Shown piece by piece: positions 10,960 to 22,789 of a DNA stretch of 64,000 nucleotides. The notes below the pieces were generated by a model. The model ran no database searches, was not told where the DNA came from, and saw only the letters and a list, made by a program, of their open reading frames with translations. The DNA lies in contig CM069432.1 of the NCBI GenBank assembly GCA_035610365.1, positions 267,465,177-267,529,176 on the forward strand, given 5' to 3'. The DNA is from Aquatica leii. Lineage: Eukaryota; Arthropoda; Insecta; Coleoptera; Lampyridae. Both the position numbers and the translations under genes were made by a program. How positions within the stretch are numbered: the stretch's first letter is position 1; the number at the start of each line of letters is the position of its first letter.

Positions 10960-12671
10960 TATTCATCGTTACTTGGTGCTTGCTTTCCTTTTATACCCTG
11001 AGGTACAGCTCTCTCGTTTCAAAAACCAGCAGTACTCTGCCAACATGCTTCCATTCCACTTCTATGAAAATCTCTTTTCCAGCTAAGCGATGTCTTGATG
11101 GAACCGTTCCCCGTGTTCATCCGAGACTGCTCCTAAATTTTCAGGGAAAAAGTCCAGATGCGAGTGAAGGAAGTGAACTTTAAGAGACATGTTACATCCT
11201 ATGTCCTTGTACGCTAAAAGCAGTTCCTCGACGTGAGCGACATAATCTTCACTTTTGTGGTTACCCAGAAAGTTCTTACAAACGTTTTGAAATGCAAGCC
11301 AAGCTCGTTTTTCTTTTCGATTTAGGTGTTCAATAAACGTCGAATCTTGGAAGAGTTGTCTAATCTGGGGATCAACAAAAACGCCTTCTTTGATTTTAGC
11401 TTCGCTAAGACGAGGAAATTTAGTTTTCAAAAATTGAAATGCGCTACCTGTCTTGTCCACTGCTTTCACAAACTGCTTGATGAATCCAAGTTTGATGTGT
11501 AAAAGTGACAAGTAAATATTTTCTTTCGGAACCAAAGGATTGTGGGCGACATTTTTCTGACCAGGAATAAGATTTTCTCGCAGAGACCAGTCCCGTACGA
11601 TGTAATGTTTATCTCGGGCTCGGGGCTATCCCATTCACAAAGGAAACAGCAATATTTTGTGAATCCTGATTGCAGGCCCGTGAGTAGAGCAACAACTTTT
11701 AAGTCAGCGCAAAGTTTCCACTAATAATCATGATAACTAATTTTATCAAGGATTCTGAAGATGCTTTCGTACGTTTCCTTCATATCAACAGAGTATGCAA
11801 CTGGAACTGATGGAAAATCATTCCCATTTGCCAACGGGACAACTTTTAAGCTTGTTTTTGATGAGTCTATAAACAGTCTCCATTTGTCTGGGTCACATGG
11901 CATCTGTAGCTCTGTCATCAATAAATTTGCATTAGGACAGAACACTAAACCTTTATCTTCTGAGAAAAGACATTTCAGGGTTGCTTGTCTGGTCCTGTAA
12001 GAAGATATTTTTACTTCCTTTTCTAAGAGATTCCACTGTTGAAGTCGCGATCCTAGGAGCTGAGATTTCGTCTTGGGTAACTGCAAATCCTTAACAAGAT
12101 CATTTAATTTCGATTGAGTGAGGAGGTGAGGTTGCCGAGAAACTAAATTTGCGGAATACTCTTCATCATCATTGAACGTATCATTCGAAGCCCCAGGTTG
12201 TGGCTCAGAGTCTTTTAAATCAATTTCCGGCTATAGAGTATAAGTGTTTTGGGGCTCTGGGATTGGCAAAGTATCGTTATGAGGAACAGGTCTTAGAGCT
12301 GACGGAATATTGGGATACTGAATTGTATGCTTACTTTTGCTCGAAAACCCGACGGTGGAAGTCATACAAAAGTAACAATCTGTAAGATGACAGCGAGGTT
12401 CACGCCAAACCATGGGCACAGAAAATGGTATTGATTTACGGGTACCTTTGAGCCATTTAGTCAAACTACTGTAACAAGTCGTACAGCAAACTGATGGAGC
12501 CCAAGTCTTGTCCTGGTCGCCAACTTGACAATCAAAGTACAATTTATAAGCTGTTTTAACAAACGGAGAAAGGAGTTTTTGTTGCGCTTTTAAAGTTAAT
12601 TCGCCGCAGACATAGCAGAAGCTATCGGGATGATTTTTACACTCGCGTGGCATAATTAAACAGTAATTCAA
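10960..12671 (-). pseudogene. Zinc-finger DDE-like transposase of the CACTG element, copy 1
   Basis: This protein family is familiar as an uncharacterised, multi-copy protein in arthropod genomes. It begins at the MPRECKNH methionine (the longer start adds MNYCLI). The N-terminal part has paired cysteines (FCYVCGEL; VCCTTCYSSL) suggesting a zinc finger. The body carries LFIDSSKTSLKV, CADLKVVAL, a CCFLC pair, PPLHIKLG-like and, only in this copy, SDEHGERFHQDI. Two Asp and the Glu in these blocks are candidates for a DDE triad with a C-x2-C insertion, an inference. Breaks: TAG near 12231 and near 11721, a one-base insertion near 11625, and stops after 11083. Compared with copy 2, the coding sequence is otherwise colinear, about 510 codons long. 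Confidence 0.7.
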
Positions 12672-13258
12672 CGCCCGACATTAACCACAAATCACACTTA
12701 GTCACTTGAAAAAATCCGGAGTAGAAGTAGTTTTACTGTTTTACACAAATGAACAAAAATGAACACAAAATCCAGCACGTTTAAAACGTCGACAAGTTAA
12801 CTCTGCAACAGCTATAGATGTACTGATCGAAGCAGTTAAGCAAACAATGTAATACATTATAATGAGAATAGTAATGCAAGTTCAAGCCTGTCGAAAATTC
12901 CTGTTCAAACCTGCATGTGGTATTGAGATCGCCAGCGTCGTGCAGTGAATCTTCCTAACTGTTTATAGATATTTTTTTACTGTTCTTATATATTTGTATT
13001 TTATTGTTGTTTCTATATAAATTTTATAGCAAAACTTTTGCCATATATTTTGGTATAAATTTTATTACCTGCTTTGGGATGTTTAACGGCTATAAGTTAA
13101 AATTCTATAAAAACATGCAAAAAATAAAATAAAAATGGGGTCCCCCCAAAATAGGTGGGTGATGGGTAAAAACGGAGCTCATTTTTAGATTCAGAAAGTC
13201 ATTTTACATAAGAATGGTATCATGGCCGATTTTCATGCAGACCAGTGTAATTTATAGA

Positions 13259-14165
13259 TTTAAAATCTGATTTATTTTTATTTAGTTTTAATTTCCAAAA
13301 TCACGTTCGATTATCACGATTTGTTTTGTTTTGCACTTATTTTTTTTTTAATTTCTTACGGTGCTTCTCTAACCAGTGCTCTTTTTTTTATAACATTTGA
13401 CCATTTGATATGGTCTAAATTGGAGCTTAAACATCGTAGTTTTTTTTTTAAATGTTACCGTGAATTTTAACTGTATTTATATGAAAATACATTCGAGGCA
13501 AAAAAACTTTGTTGTCGGTAGCGACCAGTAATTACAGTTTTACCAGTTCGTGCTACAACACATCACAGTCTAGTGTTCTTTCTTTAGTGATTTACTTTTG
13601 CAATCGATGGATCAATGGACTTGTTTTGTGCCGTTGAAGCAACATTTAACTAATAGTTTATTTGGCATAGTTGTGACACTCCTTGCTTGAAAATTTAGTT
13701 CATTTCTTTTAGACCAAATCAACATCTTTTCTTCAAGATAAAGTTTTTCAAAAAAGTGTTCTTAAAGGAAATTAATTTTGTTAAATTTAAGCCATGCAGT
13801 GCACTTAAATCTCCTACTATAACAAAATAATTTTCGTACCTTATTTTTTCTTTCTTAGCACAATAGAATGTACTCTCTTATTGGAAAAAATATTAGAAAC
13901 AATGTTCTTTTTTCAGTTTTAATAATTCATTATTTGTAATAACTGCAGAAGATTGAAGTTTACCATTAAACTTGTAAAAAATATCAAAAAACTGGTGTGG
14001 TCACCACACAACTTTCCTATAAGGAATGATGAAGGAATATTTACATATTTTTTTAAAGTTATGCTGTCATAAAACCATTTTGAAGTGATATTTACACGTT
14101 TGCATTGATTTTCTAGCATATTTGTGCGCCTCGATATTACTTACCCCTTTAGTAAATCAGTTAAA
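13259..14165. other. AT-rich stretch, no gene recognised
   Basis: Poly-T runs and AT-rich DNA with no family motif on either strand. A 66-codon open frame at 13919-14119 (minus) shows no known domain. Confidence 0.5.
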
Positions 14166-14169
14166 AAAA

Positions 14170-16540
14170 ATCGTCGCAGGCAGGATTTGAAACTATATTA
14201 TATTTGTGAATTCATTTTAAATTACAAACTAAACATCTGATAAACTGTTACTGTTAGAATTTTTTGATTTAAATAAATTGTTAGGAAGAATTATCTCTAT
14301 AAGAAACTGTAAAAATAATTCGAATAATTTACATACGTACAAAATTATATAAGAAAAATTGTTTAAAATGGCGGATACATTTAATTTCGGTTTTTTTATC
14401 AAACACATCTTTTGATAGAGCCGAGAAAATATAAAAAGCCAGCTTCATACCAAACTTCAAGTAATTAGGATTTTTGGTTCGAGAGTTATCGTGGGTACAT
14501 CCAAAGATAATTTAAATAAGATGCAGCACTCCCTATATAAAGTCGAAAGAAATTAGAGAAAAATTGTTGTTATTTTTTAACGTATCTTGCTTTTTTCTAA
14601 AGATATCAATTTTTTTCTAAAAAAAATTGTCGTAGGCTGGATTCGAACGTAGGATCATATATCGAATTCAATTTGAATTATAAATCATAATCTAATAAAC
14701 TGCTTATGTTAGAAAAAAAATTTATTTGAATAAATTGTTAGAAAGAATTAACTCTATAAGAAACTGTAAAATTGTTGTTATTTTTTAACGTATCTTGCTT
14801 TTCTCTAAAGATATCAATTTTTTTCTAAAAAAAATTGTCGTAGGCTGGATTCGAACGTAGGATCATATCGAATTCAATTTGAATTATAAATCATAATCTA
14901 CTAAACTGCTTATGTTAGAAAAAAAATTTATTTGAATAAATTGTTAGAAAGAATTAACTCTATAAGAAACTGTAAAAATAATTTAAATAATTTACATTCG
15001 TACAAAATTATATAAGAAAAACTGTTCAAAATGGCAGATACACCTACTTCTGGTTTTTTTATCAGACCCATCTTTTGATAGAACCGAGAAAATATAAAAA
15101 GCCAGCTTCATACCAAACTTCAAGTAATTAGGATTTTTGGTTCGAGAGTTATCGTGGGTACATCCAAAGATAATTTAAATAAGATGCACCACTGCCTATA
15201 TAAAGTCGAAAGAAATTAGAGAAAAATTGTTGTTATTTTTTAACGTATCTTGCTTTTCTCTAAAGATATCAATTTTTTTCTAAAAAAAATTGTCGTAGGC
15301 TGGATTCGAACGTAGGATCATATCGAATTCAATTTGAATTATAAATCATAATCTACTAAACTGCTTATGTTAGAAAAAAAAATTTATTTGAATAAATTGT
15401 TAGAAAGAATTAACTCTATAAGAAACTGTAAAAATAATTTAAATAATTTACATTCGTTCAAAATTATATAAGAAAAACTGTTCAAAATGGCAGATACACC
15501 TACTTCCGGTTTTTTTATCAGACCCATCTTTTGATAGAACCGAGAAAATATAAAAAGCCAGCTTCATACCAAACTTCAAGTAATTAGGATTTTTGGTTCG
15601 AGAGTTATCGTGGGTACATCCAAAGATAATTTAAATAAGATGCACCACTGCCTATATAAAGTCGAAAGAAATTAGAGAAAAATTGTTGTTATTTTTTAAC
15701 GTATCTTGCTTTTCTCTAAAGATATCAATTTTTTTCTAAAAAAAATTGTCGTAGGCTGGATTCGAACGTAGGATCATATCGAATTCAATTTGAATTATAA
15801 ATCATAATCTACTAAACTGCTTATGTTAGAAAAAAAAATTTATTTGAATAAATTGTTAGAAAGAATTAACTCTATAAGAAACTGTAAAAATAATTTAAAT
15901 AATTTACATTCGTTCAAAATTATATAAGAAAAACTGTTCAAAATGGCAGATACACCTACTTCCGGTTTTTTTATCAGACCCATCTTTTGATAGAACCGAG
16001 AAAATATAAAACGCCAGCTTCATACCAAACTTCAAGTAATTAGGATTTTTGGTTCGAGAGTTATCGTGGGTACATCCAAAGATAATTTAAATAAGATGCA
16101 GCACTCCCTATATAAAGTCAAAAGAAATTAGAGAAAAATTGTTGTTATTTTTTAACGTATCTTGCTTTTCTCTAAAGATATCAATTTTTTTCTAAAAAAA
16201 ATTGTCGTAGGCTGGATTCGAACCTAGGATCATATATCGAATTCAATTTGAATTATAAATCAAATATCTAATATAACTGCTTATGTTAGAAAAAAAATTA
16301 TTTGAATAAATTGTTAGAAAGAATTAACTCTATAAGAAACTAAAAATAATTTAAATAATTTACATTCGTACAAAATTATATAAGAAAAGCTGTTCAAAAT
16401 GGCAGATACACCTACTTCCGGTTTTTTTATCAGACCCATCTTTTGATAGAACCGAGAAAATATGAAAAACCAGCTCCATACCAAATTTCAAGTTAGGACT
16501 TTTGGTTCGAGAGTTATCGTGGGTACAACGTTACACACAG
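14170..16540. repeat. 456-bp tandem repeat array with tRNA-like segment
   Basis: The landmark GGCTGGATTCGAAC recurs with attcgaac starting at 14641, 14849, 15304, 15760 and 16216, and in a diverged form at 14185. Spacings are 456, 208, 455, 456 and 456, so there are about five units plus one internally deleted unit. Middle units are nearly identical; the first and last diverge. On the minus strand each unit reads AAGCAGTTTAGTAGATTATG (like a tRNA D arm and A box) and about 50 bases later GTTCGAATCC (a B box), followed about 15 bases downstream by a run of seven or eight T, a pol III stop signal. The acceptor stem does not pair, so this is tRNA-like and not a working tRNA. Confidence 0.85.
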
Positions 16541-18066
16541 ACACATACACCCAAAATTTTTTTGTCAAAAATACGTGTTTCTGATTCAGACCTTGAAACG
16601 TAAAATTCTTCAACAAAAAATTTTTTGAAAAAAAATTGGGATCGCTATACTTTCCTTATAGAAAAGTAAAAATTGAAGTCAAAGCTTTTCTGTCAAGTTC
16701 TCCATAATTTTTTTGAAAATTCATGTTAATACCAAGACGGTGTTCAGAATGATTTCTTTTGATTGAAGTCAAACAACTGAGGATTCTTTTAAGTTTTAAA
16801 ACGACTAGTTTTCGTTGTTAATTAAGTTAATTTACAAATTGTAACGACGTCGTTATTGTAGAAACTATTTGAAAAGCCAAAGAATATCTGTATCACGCCG
16901 AGCTAAATCTTCAAATGCAACAAACGGACGAGAAATAAGAAAAGAATCGCATTGAATGGTGTTTAAATTGGACTGAAAAGCCAGTTGTAATGCTACTTAT
17001 ACCTCAATTATAAGTTATTTTACAAGCTTTAGTAAATTCAGAACATCTGCCTGCACCCTCTTCAACAAATCGTTATTTATTTTACAAATAGATCGACACG
17101 TGTTGCGTAAGCGTAAAAAGCGAAAAAACTGAAAAATGAAAAAAATTAATTAAACCGCATCGGCAATTAATTGTTTCTACGAAAAAATAGTTTTTTTTTC
17201 TTCGTTGATTTATGGCACTATTTTATGTACCATAAAACATAAAAATAGTTTAGGTTGTTGGTTTACGCCGTGTGATTTTGTTAGAACGTAATAATGAATT
17301 TATGTCCGTCTTAACATTTTTATTGAATTTTCAACAATAACAACGATCGTAAATGGAGTTATTTTACCGTTCCTGTGTTAGATATTCATACAAAAACGTG
17401 AAACATTTGTTGGTTTTAGTATTAAGAACACAATGTATTATTATGACTGGCTATTAACGTACCGTTCAGTTTCAAATTGCTATTGGACGAAAAGATCGTA
17501 AATGTTGTCCAAACATTGCTGCATAATGTTACATGCCTCGATCAATAGATACATTACATCATAATGCTCTGGAATTATTTTATCCCGAGGTCCGATCGTT
17601 AAATTGCTTTTTGGTGTTAATGCACGGAAACAGCGTTTCACCTTTCGGGTGATTTATTATCTTGAAAAACGAAATTATTGATTTCATAATTGCTCTAATT
17701 TGTTGACAAAATGGAACACCTTTTACTCTTAATTGAATTGTTTTCTTTGGCGTTGGTGGACAAAGTGTTTCGGTTTATGTAGACGCTTGTCAAAATATTG
17801 AATTATTCAACGTAAACATTTCAATGCAATTCACATATTATAGAAAACTTCTATCACTCGTACTTATAGTTACCCTTATGGCCAAACAAATTAAATATGT
17901 ATCTTGTAAAAAATTTCTTAACTTGTAACAAGTCACACCAATCTTCCACAAAAAGGTAATCATGCAACTCTGCAATTTTTACGGATGGAAGAAGGCGCAT
18001 CTCGCCAAGCTAACGAAAATAATCAATAGACATGTTTTTATGAATCTTTTGTCAAATTCTAAAACG
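16541..18066. other. AT-rich stretch, no gene recognised
   Basis: It begins with a transition out of the tandem array (ACACACAGACACATACACC and a TTTTTT-rich part). No open frame with a known domain follows up to the Gypsy LTR. It could be host intergenic DNA. Confidence 0.5.
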
Positions 18067-18070
18067 ATAT
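18067..18070 (+). repeat. Gypsy target-site duplication, left
   Basis: ATAT directly precedes the left LTR and is repeated directly after the right LTR (24848-24851). A 4-bp duplication is usual for Ty3/Gypsy integration. Confidence 0.85.
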
Positions 18071-18416
18071 TGTTACGTAATTATTTATTAAAAACTAATT
18101 TATTTAAAACGACTAAAAATACGTTTACTTAATCTAGAAATATGTACACTTTTAAATTAACCGAACTAATAAAATCTAATAATAAAAACACTTACACTAT
18201 AATTTATGTATAACCGTTGTATAACACGATAACTAACACGAGATAAGATAACGTCCTCGGATTTCACACTGTAAGTCACGTTCACTCGATTCGGTGTACA
18301 CTGTTATTTATTTAAAACTCTCGCACGTGCTAATCACTTATTTATCTTCACTTGAATAATCTTCTTAACACATTCGCATTCCAGCAATAACTGACCTACG
18401 ATTTCCATGTTCGGCA

Positions 18417-18422
18417 TTTATA
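18417..18422 (-). promoter_or_regulatory. TATA box in the 3' LTR
   Basis: TATAAA on the minus strand, exactly 30 bases before the A of a TCAGTT initiator at 18392. The same layout is found in the 5' LTR and in the solo LTR. Confidence 0.75.
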
Positions 18423-18448
18423 GACATCGGCGAATCCTTCTCGAATCC

Positions 18449-18461
18449 TTCTCGAACGTTC
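18449..18461 (-). promoter_or_regulatory. Heat-shock element in the 3' LTR
   Basis: Minus-strand GAACGTTCGAGAA is three perfect alternating nGAAn units. A further TTCGAGAA pair lies at 18438-18445 and TTCTAGAA at 18491-18498. See the 5' LTR for the working promoter. Confidence 0.7.
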
Positions 18462-18535
18462 CCTACTTTTCGCTATATCTTCTAGACAGCTTCTAGAAGG
18501 CTCTTGCGTTTGCAAGTAATTTCTTGAACGTTTCA

Positions 18536-18551
18536 CTGCCCCCTTCTTAGG
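18536..18551 (-). promoter_or_regulatory. Polypurine tract
   Basis: Minus-strand AAGAAGGGGGCAG ends directly at the TG of the 3' LTR, the usual place for plus-strand DNA priming. It is also coding, lying inside the pol frame. Confidence 0.8.
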
Positions 18552-21500
18552 ACAGTTCTGTCCCAGAACAGGAGACTGGATGCGACACCGGTAAAAAGGA
18601 TGGTGGCGATAGCGGCAGCTTCCTCCATTTCGGCAACTTCCTTGACCATAAAAGTAACAGTCAATGGACTTTTCCTGACCCAATACTCTCCTCGGTTGGT
18701 AACTACAGACCAACACTTGAATGCCTGTTCCTCGGAAGACGACCTCCAACATGTTTCGAACTGTCCTCCAATTCAGTTGATCTAAGCCACAACCAAGCTT
18801 GGGTACTGCCAATTTCTTAACATGATGGAACTCCATTTGTTTCTTGAGACTCCATAATGTTCGCCACAGATCTTTGTATAACGGCTTGACACGTGAGTAT
18901 TTCTTGGTGACCAGATAGAAAACGAAGCGTCCGTCACCACGTAGTCCTAAAACCTTTCCGACTGCCGGTTGCTGTCTTCGTAATTCATCTAGTTGCCCAA
19001 ACTTCTTTTTAAACACGACTGCAACCCCTTTGGACATGTCAAAGTCCTCGCTCACGCCATGTGCGATGGCGTAATCTTTTTGTGTCTGGAACAGGTCTTG
19101 TTGTTCCTCGGTAGTAACTCCGAACCTAGCTTTTCCAGAACCTCCGTATAAGTTCATAAACTTTTCAAACTCCATTTCTTCGATTGGATTCCTGGTTCTG
19201 CTACTTATTACTCTGGTTCGGACCTGAACTTGCGGATTGTGGTTATCGCCAGCAAACGGGGCTAGACGATCGACGTGGACCACTTTTGGCTTGCCTCTGG
19301 GCGGTTTTCGGATGCGGTATATAACGTCGTTAATACGCTGCACGACTTCATAGGGGCCCTCCCATTGCCTTTGCAGCTTCGGCGACAAACCACGTCTCCT
19401 TTGAGGGTTATACAACCAGACCATATCGCCAGGTTGAAACCCACCATTTTGCGCCTTGACGTCATATCTTGTTTTCATCCTGTCGCTAGCAATTTGTGTG
19501 TTTTTACGAACCTCTTCATGTACTTCGTCTAGCCTCTTTGCCAGCTTGCTGACGTAATCTTCTCCAGCGACTTCTTCTTCCGGTCTTCCAAATTGAAGAT
19601 CGCATGGTAATCTTATCTCACGACCGAGCATGACACAGGATGGTGTTTGGCCTGTGCTTTCGTGAACGGATGATCGGTACGCCATTAAGAAGAGGTGCAA
19701 GTACTGATCCCAGTCTCTTTGGTGTTCGGACACTACCTTGGCTAAGTACTTGCCCATTGTTCGATTCATCCGTTCAACCATGCCATCAGACTGAGGATGG
19801 AGAGGCGTTGTCCTAGTCTTTTTAATTCCTAACAGTCGGCAAACTTCTTGAAACAGCCCAGACTCAAAATTGCGGCCTTGATCGGAGTATAATTCCAACG
19901 GAACTCCAAACCGGCAGAAAAACTCCTTTACTAATACGTCTGCGACTGTAGCTGCTTCCTGATTGGGTATGGCGTAAGCCTCCGTTCATTTCGTGAAATA
20001 ATCCATCGCTACCAAGATGTATTTATTTCCCGAATCGGATTCTGGGAACGGCCCTGCGATGTCAATCGCTACTCTTTCCAAAGGGCTTCCTACGTTGTAT
20101 TGTTTCATGGGTGCTTTGCGCTTTCTCGCTGGACCATTTCCTGATGCGCAGACTGTGCATTTACGGCACCATTTCATGACGTCCTCTTTGCAATTCATCC
20201 AGTAGAATCGTTCTCGCACTTTACCCAACGTCTTCTTAATGCCAAAGTGTCCTCCCGATGTCCCATCGTGGAGATGCTTCAACACTTCGGTCACCCTGCT
20301 CTTTGGCACTACCAGCTGTAGTCTGTTTCCCGTGCCCTCGGCATTTTTTAGGGATCGCTTAAGAAGACCGTCTTTTACTATCAAGGAGTCCCACTGCGCC
20401 CAGTACGCTTTGCCCAAAGCACTCACTTCTTCCCAGGTTGGTCGTCGGCCGCTTTCTTTCCAGTCCAGGAGTAGTCTTATTTCAGGATCGTCTTCTTGTT
20501 CGCGACGTAACTGCTCAGGTTCCCACTCATCATCAACCATAGCAGTTCTCCGGAGGCATTCGACTTTTTCTTCCAGCCGCGAACAATGGCTGCAGTCCGC
20601 CGGACATGGTCTTCTAGACAAGGCATCAGCGTTCCGATGACTGCTTCCGGCACGGTGTTCTGTGTCGTAGTCATACTCTTGCAGTCTCTCGATCCATCTT
20701 GCCACTTGTCCTTCTGGGTTACGGAACTGCAGAAGCCATTTTAAAGCGGCGTGGTCTGTTCTCAGTAAAAATTTTCGTCCATACAAATACTTGTAGAAAT
20801 GTTCGATGGACTTAACGACTGCTAACAGCTCCCTCCTAGTCACGCAATAATTCCTTTCTGGCCTCGACAAAACCTTGCTAAAGTACGCGATAACCTTTTC
20901 TTGTCCATCTTGAACCTGCGAAAGGACCGCGCCTATGGCCATATTGCTTGCGTCGGTATCCAAAACAAACTTTCCATCTTCTCGTGGATAACTCAAAATC
21001 GGCGAAGTGACTAGGGCCTGTTTTAGTTGATTAAAAGAATTTTCGCAGTCTTCATTCCATCTAAATTCTGCTTTTTCTTCGGTTAGTTTTGTCAATGGTT
21101 TGGCAATATTGGCAAATCCGGGGACAAATCTTCTATAATAAGTGCACAACCCAAGGAAACTTCGGACCTGATGTTTGTCGATCGGTCTTGGCCATGCTTG
21201 CACTGCTCGGATTTTGTCTGGGTCAGCCCTTACTCCATCTCTAGATACGACGTGGCCAAGGTATTGGACTTCCTTCTTAAATACGTGGCACTTCTTTGGG
21301 CTCAGTTTGAGGTTAGCCCCACGTAATCGCTGGAATACTTCCTTCAAGTTGTTCAAGTGTTCTTCGAACGACCTTCCAACCACGATCACGTCGTCCAGGT
21401 AAACCAAGCACGTCTTCCAAGACAACCCGCGCAAGATGGTCTCCATCAAACGCTCGAACGTTGCAGGAGCGTTACACAGGCCAAAGGGCATTACAGTGAA

Positions 21501-22789
21501 CTGCCACAAACCAGTTCCGATCGTAAAAGCTGTTTTTTCACGATCCTTGGGTTCTAATTCTACCTGCCAGTATCCACTCTTTAAATCTAACGTAGAAAAC
21601 CACTGGGATCCTGACAGGGTGTCTAGCGTATCGTCAATTCTGGGTAAAGGGTAGCTGTCCTTTTTGGTCACGTCGTTTAGCTGCCTGTAGTCTACGCAAA
21701 ACCTCGTTGATCCATCCTTCTTCTTCACGAGTACCACTGGGGATGCCCATGGACTACCTGAAGGTTCAATCACGCCTTCTCTCTCCATATCCGTAATTAT
21801 TTGTTCGGCTTCTTCTCTTTTCGCCAAAGGAAGTCTGCGTGGATGTTGTCGTATCGGCCGAGCGTCTCCGGTATTAATTTTATGTTTCACCACGTTCGTT
21901 CTTCCTTTGGAACCACTCTCCAGCGCGAACACATCTTGGTACTCTTGGATCAACACTTTAACTTTAGCCAGCTGGTCTTGGCTGAGGTTTTGGCATTTGG
22001 TGGTAAGAATGTCCAATAGATGTTGTGGACACTTTTTCGGCGACGTATCTTCGTTCGACTTCACGCATCTCACAATTTGTGATACTGGCGTGCATTGGCC
22101 TACCACGGTCTTCTTTTTCAACGTTACAGGATCTGAGTCGATGTTTAAGATCCTTACTGGCATCGTGTTCTTTACTCGTACTAAGGTTCTGGCAACGAGT
22201 AGTCCCTTTTCAACTAAGCCGCCTTCCATTGGTTCCATCGCGCGTATGTAGCCTTCCCGGAGAATTCCATCCAGGCGTGCCATCACCACACTTTCAGTCC
22301 TTGCAGGCAGAATCACGTCTTCACTCAATAAGACTCGCACGGCTGCCTTCTCTGACGAATGAAAAGGAATTTCTTCATTGTCGATCTTCAGGACATCGTT
22401 CTTCATATCCAAATGGAACCTATACTTCTTTATCACGTCCATTCCCAGGATAACTTCTTCCGTGATGTCGGCTACCAGTACTTGATGGTCGAGTACTCCA
22501 TTTCCCAAACCAATGGTTACTTTAACTTGTCCGTGAGTAGGTATTTCGTCGCCCGTCGCCGTTCGAAGTCGTACTGTTACTGGTGATGTCTTCTCGTTTT
22601 CCAATAACATGTCAGGACGAATGATGGTCTTCGTCGCTCCCGTGTCAACCAGTAACTGAACGCTTCTTCCATTGATCTTGCCATCGAGATAAATGCTATG
22701 CAACTGTTCCCTAGGCGATGCCATTTGAATGGTAATCTCCGGGGCATGGCTCGTTGAGGTCGACTTTCGCCCCATTCCGTCGACCCGTT

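Larger units (their letters stand above)
8258..13258 (-). mobile_element. CACTG-ended DNA transposon, copy 1, interrupted by an R1-like LINE
   Basis: The outer ends are short inverted repeats: AACACTGATCTGCA near 8260 and TGCAGACCAGTGT near 13235-13250. Next to each end are blocks shared with copy 2 at 42886-45397: TTCTTATGTAAAATGACGTC and CATCACCCACCATTTTCGAG on the left, and GGGTGATGGGTAAAAACGGA on the right. The flanking AAATAA and TAATTT leave room for a 3-bp TAA target duplication. The CACTG start and 3-bp duplication would fit the CMC (CACTA-Mirage-Chapaev) group, which is an inference. The transposase gene is on the minus strand (about 10960-12671). An R1-like LINE occupies about 8421-10895. 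Confidence 0.65.
18071..18535 (-). repeat. Gypsy 3' LTR
   Basis: 465 bp, TG...CA on the minus strand, near-identical to 24377-24847. It is 6 bp shorter than the 5' LTR because of small differences near 18360-18385. It contains the last 46 codons or so of the pol frame. Confidence 0.95.

Noticed and set aside
15290-15385. A real tRNA gene in each repeat unit
   Set aside because: The B box and D-arm-like sequence are good, but the acceptor stem and most of the T stem do not pair and no sensible anticodon arm is evident.
14170-16540. Regular repeats that might be a CRISPR-like array
   Set aside because: Units are 456 bp with no short repeat-spacer alternation, and everything else in the window is eukaryotic. 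It is a tandem satellite.
19986-19988. TGA in the integrase as selenocysteine or programmed readthrough
   Set aside because: One base from the expected Trp codon, in a conserved position; simple mutation explains it. Kept open only as a check in the findings.
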